In this document: piece by piece, positions 61,777 to 64,000 of the stretch | Numbering within the stretch: the first letter of the stretch is position 1 | Layout of the letters: each line of letters begins with the position of its first letter | Assembly: GCF_031179145.1 (NCBI RefSeq) | Contig: NZ_JAPSIB010000013.1 | Location: forward strand, 54,484-118,483 | Direction: 5' to 3' | Origin: Brevibacterium sp. | Lineage (GTDB): Bacteria; Actinomycetota; Actinomycetes; Actinomycetales; Brevibacteriaceae | Length of the DNA: 64,000 nucleotides | Made by a program: the position numbers and the translations under genes | Notes under the pieces: generated by a model | The model's database searches: none | Seen by the model: only the letters and a program-made list of their open reading frames with translations | Told to the model about the DNA's origin: nothing

Positions 61777-62093
61777 AACAGTATCTCCTTCGACTGGGGC
61801 ACGCAGACAATGGCGTCTGCGCCGCCCTGTGGTCTGGAGTCTATTGAGAACCAAATCTCAGAACAAGGGCTCCACCCCATTTGATCTCGTGAAATGAATA
61901 CTTCGGCGCGTCGCAGGGAATACACTCATGTATATGTTTCAGCGTCTTATCAGTTCTTTCATAAACAGGTCACGATTCGATAACAACCAATTGAGATCGG
62001 AATCCTGAAAAGTCGATCCGATGAGGAGATGAATATCGGCAGATCATTCGTCACGGTGGAGAAATGGGTCAATTCTCCGCATTGTCCAGCGGA
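61777..62093. other. AT-richer gene-free spacer upstream of the channel gene
   Basis: 317 bp between the channel gene start and the panC stop. Much of 61880-62060 is markedly AT-richer than the rest of the window. It includes ATACA-CTCA-TGTAT at 61920-61933. Short open frames at 61894 and 62029 lack properly spaced ribosome sites. Apart from the promoter of the channel gene, nothing definite is seen. Confidence 0.5.
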
Positions 62094-62927
62094 CTACAGC
62101 TCAATCGGAGCATTGTCGATGAGGTGCGTGCCCCCGACATTCGCGGACACGAGCAGCAGCGTCGAGCCGCAGAAGTCCGGCGGGCAGGGACGGAACGTCG
62201 CCGCCTCGACAAGGCTGAGGTAATCGAGCTCGAGACCGTGGGCGGAGTCGAGCACCTCGCGCGCCGCGGCTTCGATCGCCTCCGGGCGCGAGCCCTGCTC
62301 GGCGACCGCGGTCGCGGCCTGCAGGGCATGCGGAATCGCGAGCGCACACTGCCTCTCCGCAGCATCCAAGTACTGGTTCCGGCTCGACATCGCCAGCCCG
62401 TCGGCGTCGCGGACGACGGGCAGACCGATCAGCTCGATGCCGAAGTCGAGATCGGCAATCATACGCTGGACCAGGCAGAACTGCTGGATGTCCTTGAGCC
62501 CGAAGACGGCCTGGTGCGGCGCGATGAGGTTGAACAGCTTCGCCACCACCGTCAGCACACCGTCGAAGTGGCCGGGTCGCGATGCCCCTTCGAAGACCTC
62601 GCCCATCCGTCCCGACGATACTCGCACCTCTGGCGCCGACGGGTACATCTCCCCCAACGCCGGCGCGAAGACGAAGTCGACTCCAGCCTCCCCGCAGGCG
62701 GCGAGGTCCGCGCTGAACGGCCGCGGGTACCGGACGAAGTCCTCGTCCGCACCGAACTGCAGCGGGTTGACGAAGATGCTGGCAACCACCACATCCGCGG
62801 AGGCACGGGCCCGCGCCATGAGGGCCCGGTGCCCCGAATGGAGAGCGCCCATCGTCGGCACCAGAGCTACAGTGCCCGTCTGTGCGGCCCGCCAAGCTCT
62901 CAGTGCCTGAATTCCGCCGACGTCCAT
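62094..62927 (-). CDS. panC: Pantothenate synthetase
   Basis: Joins pantoate and beta-alanine with ATP. 277 aa. VPTMGALHSGHRALM holds the ATP-binding HxGH, FVNPLQFGADEDF follows, and GLAMSSRNQYLD carries the second nucleotide motif. The GLKDIQQF segment has Ile where most homologues have Tyr (KDYQQ). The ATG at 62927 overlaps the panB stop by one base (TGATG), so the pair is translationally coupled. Confidence 0.96.
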   Translation of the reverse strand: MDVGGIQALRAWRAAQTGTVALVPTMGALHSGHRALMARARASADVVVASIFVNPLQFGADEDFVRYPRPFSADLAACGEAGVDFVFAPALGEMYPSAPEVRVSSGRMGEVFEGASRPGHFDGVLTVVAKLFNLIAPHQAVFGLKDIQQFCLVQRMIADLDFGIELIGLPVVRDADGLAMSSRNQYLDAAERQCALAIPHALQAATAVAEQGSRPEAIEAAAREVLDSAHGLELDYLSLVEAATFRPCPPDFCGSTLLLVSANVGGTHLIDNAPIEL

Positions 62928-63859
62928 CAGCGGAAGCTCCTCTCGGGCTCGGGGAATTCGCCGCTTCTGACCTCGGCGACGTATTCACCGACCGCCGCAG
63001 ACAGGACGGAATGCAGGTCGGCGTAGCGCTTGACGAATCGCGGCGCCGCCCCCGGCCGCAGACCTGCCATGTCCTGCCAGACGAGGACCTGGGCGTCACA
63101 GTCGGCCCCGGCCCCGATCCCCACTGTCGGGATCGCCAGCTCCGCGGTCACCTGGGCTGCGAGCCCGGCGGGCACCATCTCCATCACCACGGAGAACGCC
63201 CCCGCCTCGGCGACGGCCCGGGCATCGGCGAGCAGCGAGTCCGCCGCGTCCCCGCGGCCCTGGACCCGGTAGCCGCCGAGGTTGTGCTCGGACTGGGGGG
63301 TGAAGCCGATGTGGGCCATGACCGGGATCCCCGCCGCGGTGATCGCCGAGATCCGGGAGGCGACCTGCCGTCCACCCTCGAGTTTGACGGCGTGGACCTG
63401 GGCCTCCTTCATGAAGCGCACCGCGGTCGCGACTGCCTGCTCGTCGGAGATCTCATAGCTGCCGAAGGGCAGATCGGCGACGACCAGCGTCCGCGTTGTC
63501 GCCCGGGTGACCGCGCGCGCAAGCGGAATGAGCTCATCGACGGTGACCGGCAGGGTGGTCTCGTAACCGTAAACGTTGTTCGCCGCCGAATCGCCGACAA
63601 GCAGGGCTTCGACCCCGGCGCCCTCGAAGATGGCGGCGGTGTACTGGTCGTAGCTCGTCAGCATCGCCCAGCGCCTGCCCTCGGCCTTCGCCCGGATGAG
63701 GTCGAGCGTGCGGATCCTGCGCCGAGGCGCAGCCGCCGCTCCGCTCGATGCAGGAGTCCTCAGACTCTCGGACGCGGAGGTCGCGATCGCCTCGGGCGGA
63801 GTCGGGCCGCCGTAGGGCGCAGGCTCTTCGGCATCGTTCGCCGGTGGGACAACGGTCAT
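62927..63859 (-). CDS. panB: 3-methyl-2-oxobutanoate hydroxymethyltransferase
   Basis: Makes ketopantoate, using methylene-tetrahydrofolate. 310 aa against the usual 265-285; the extra is a disordered Ala/Ser/Pro-rich N-terminus of about 45 residues. The TIM-barrel has [35 protein letters not shown] (metal-binding D-S) and [13 protein letters not shown]. The glycine-rich [19 protein letters not shown] loop is complete. The ATG at 63859 follows AGAAGGA. The 141 bp upstream contain a GC-rich inverted repeat (GGCCCCA-TGG-TGGGGTC) but no gene. Confidence 0.95.
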   Translation of the reverse strand: MTVVPPANDAEEPAPYGGPTPPEAIATSASESLRTPASSGAAAAPRRRIRTLDLIRAKAEGRRWAMLTSYDQYTAAIFEGAGVEALLVGDSAANNVYGYETTLPVTVDELIPLARAVTRATTRTLVVADLPFGSYEISDEQAVATAVRFMKEAQVHAVKLEGGRQVASRISAITAAGIPVMAHIGFTPQSEHNLGGYRVQGRGDAADSLLADARAVAEAGAFSVVMEMVPAGLAAQVTAELAIPTVGIGAGADCDAQVLVWQDMAGLRPGAAPRFVKRYADLHSVLSAAVGEYVAEVRSGEFPEPERSFR

Positions 63860-64000
63860 GGATGTCCTTCTCTCGGGGGGGTGCCCCTATATTCATTGGT
63901 AGGCCCCATGGTGGGGTCTGGTCGCTGGTCCTGGTATGGCTATTTTGCCCTGTTATTGATGATCCGGGGGGTGTTGCCGCCAGGAATCCAGGACACGCGT

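Noticed and set aside
61894..61983. 29-codon frame in the spacer upstream of the channel gene
   Set aside because: No ribosome site and no recognisable sequence; expected by chance in an AT-richer stretch.
62029..62223. 64-codon plus-strand frame MNIGRSF... next to panC
   Set aside because: AGGAG abuts the ATG with no spacer, and most of the frame is antisense to the panC 3' end; no homology recognised.

Overview
The window is chromosomal DNA from a high-GC Gram-positive bacterium: roughly two thirds G+C, many GTG and TTG starts, and 4-nt ATGA/GTGA gene overlaps. An NnrE-NnrD fusion, GuaB3, a divergent rhodanese/THUMP-like methyltransferase pair, a bioY-bioM-bioN biotin transporter and an LPXTG-anchored 5'-nucleotidase all point to Actinomycetota. 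The best guess is Micrococcales, close to Brevibacterium; this is inferred from protein character, because no rRNA is present. No rRNA, tRNA, CRISPR array, insertion sequence or prophage was seen. Most of the window is housekeeping core with a few accessory catabolic islands.

Layout. 1-4.9 kb: edge of a class V aminotransferase, then gluconate use (gnd, gntK, gntP and a FadR-type GntR). 4.9-6.8 kb: ispE and ksgA, with gntR coupled translationally behind them. 6.9-10.7 kb: a TetR regulator divergent from an NCS1 permease and a YtcJ-type amidohydrolase, an uptake-plus-hydrolysis island of unknown substrate. 10.7-15.8 kb: THUMP-like methyltransferase, 3-mercaptopyruvate sulfurtransferase, NagZ-type lipoprotein and GCS2-type carboxylate-amine ligase. 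15.8-26.5 kb: the t6A/NAD-repair/alanine racemase block (nudix, tsaD, SRPBCC, aldo-keto reductase; heme oxygenase on the other strand; rimI, tsaB, tsaE, alr, nnrD, M20 peptidase, acpS). 26.5-31.6 kb: glmS, coaA and an ABC exporter. 31.9-37.5 kb: a phosphonate island with a phosphonatase-like HAD hydrolase and a GntR/UTRA regulator on one strand, and an FAD oxidoreductase with phnD-phnC-phnE on the other. 37.5-41 kb: an ion channel, glmM, rpsI and rplM. 41.2-45.9 kb: two tandem diverged paralogues that combine an alkaline-phosphatase-like ectodomain with a polytopic membrane domain. 45.9-50.2 kb: cell-wall 5'-nucleotidase, truA and a LemA-like protein. 50.3-53.8 kb: a GT4 glycosyltransferase and the biotin ECF transporter. 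53.9-58.2 kb: guaA, a DUF3817 protein, SURF1 and guaB3. 58.3-60.1 kb: a LysR regulator divergent from a LysE-type exporter. 60.3-64 kb: a mechanosensitive-type channel and panB-panC.

How the genes work together. glmS and glmM feed amino-sugar precursors, alr feeds D-alanine, and the NagZ-like enzyme recycles wall fragments. panB-panC and coaA make the CoA that acpS uses. tsaB, tsaE and tsaD make t6A in tRNA. guaA and guaB3 sit together in the purine branch. The phosphonate island can import an aminophosphonate, oxidatively deaminate it and cleave the C-P bond, with no PhnW-type transaminase in the cluster. The most interesting non-coding signals are paired palindromes before bioY, palindromic operators before gntK and the NCS1 permease, and a recurring TANNNT box 6-9 nt upstream of start codons that lack a ribosome binding site (probable leaderless mRNAs).
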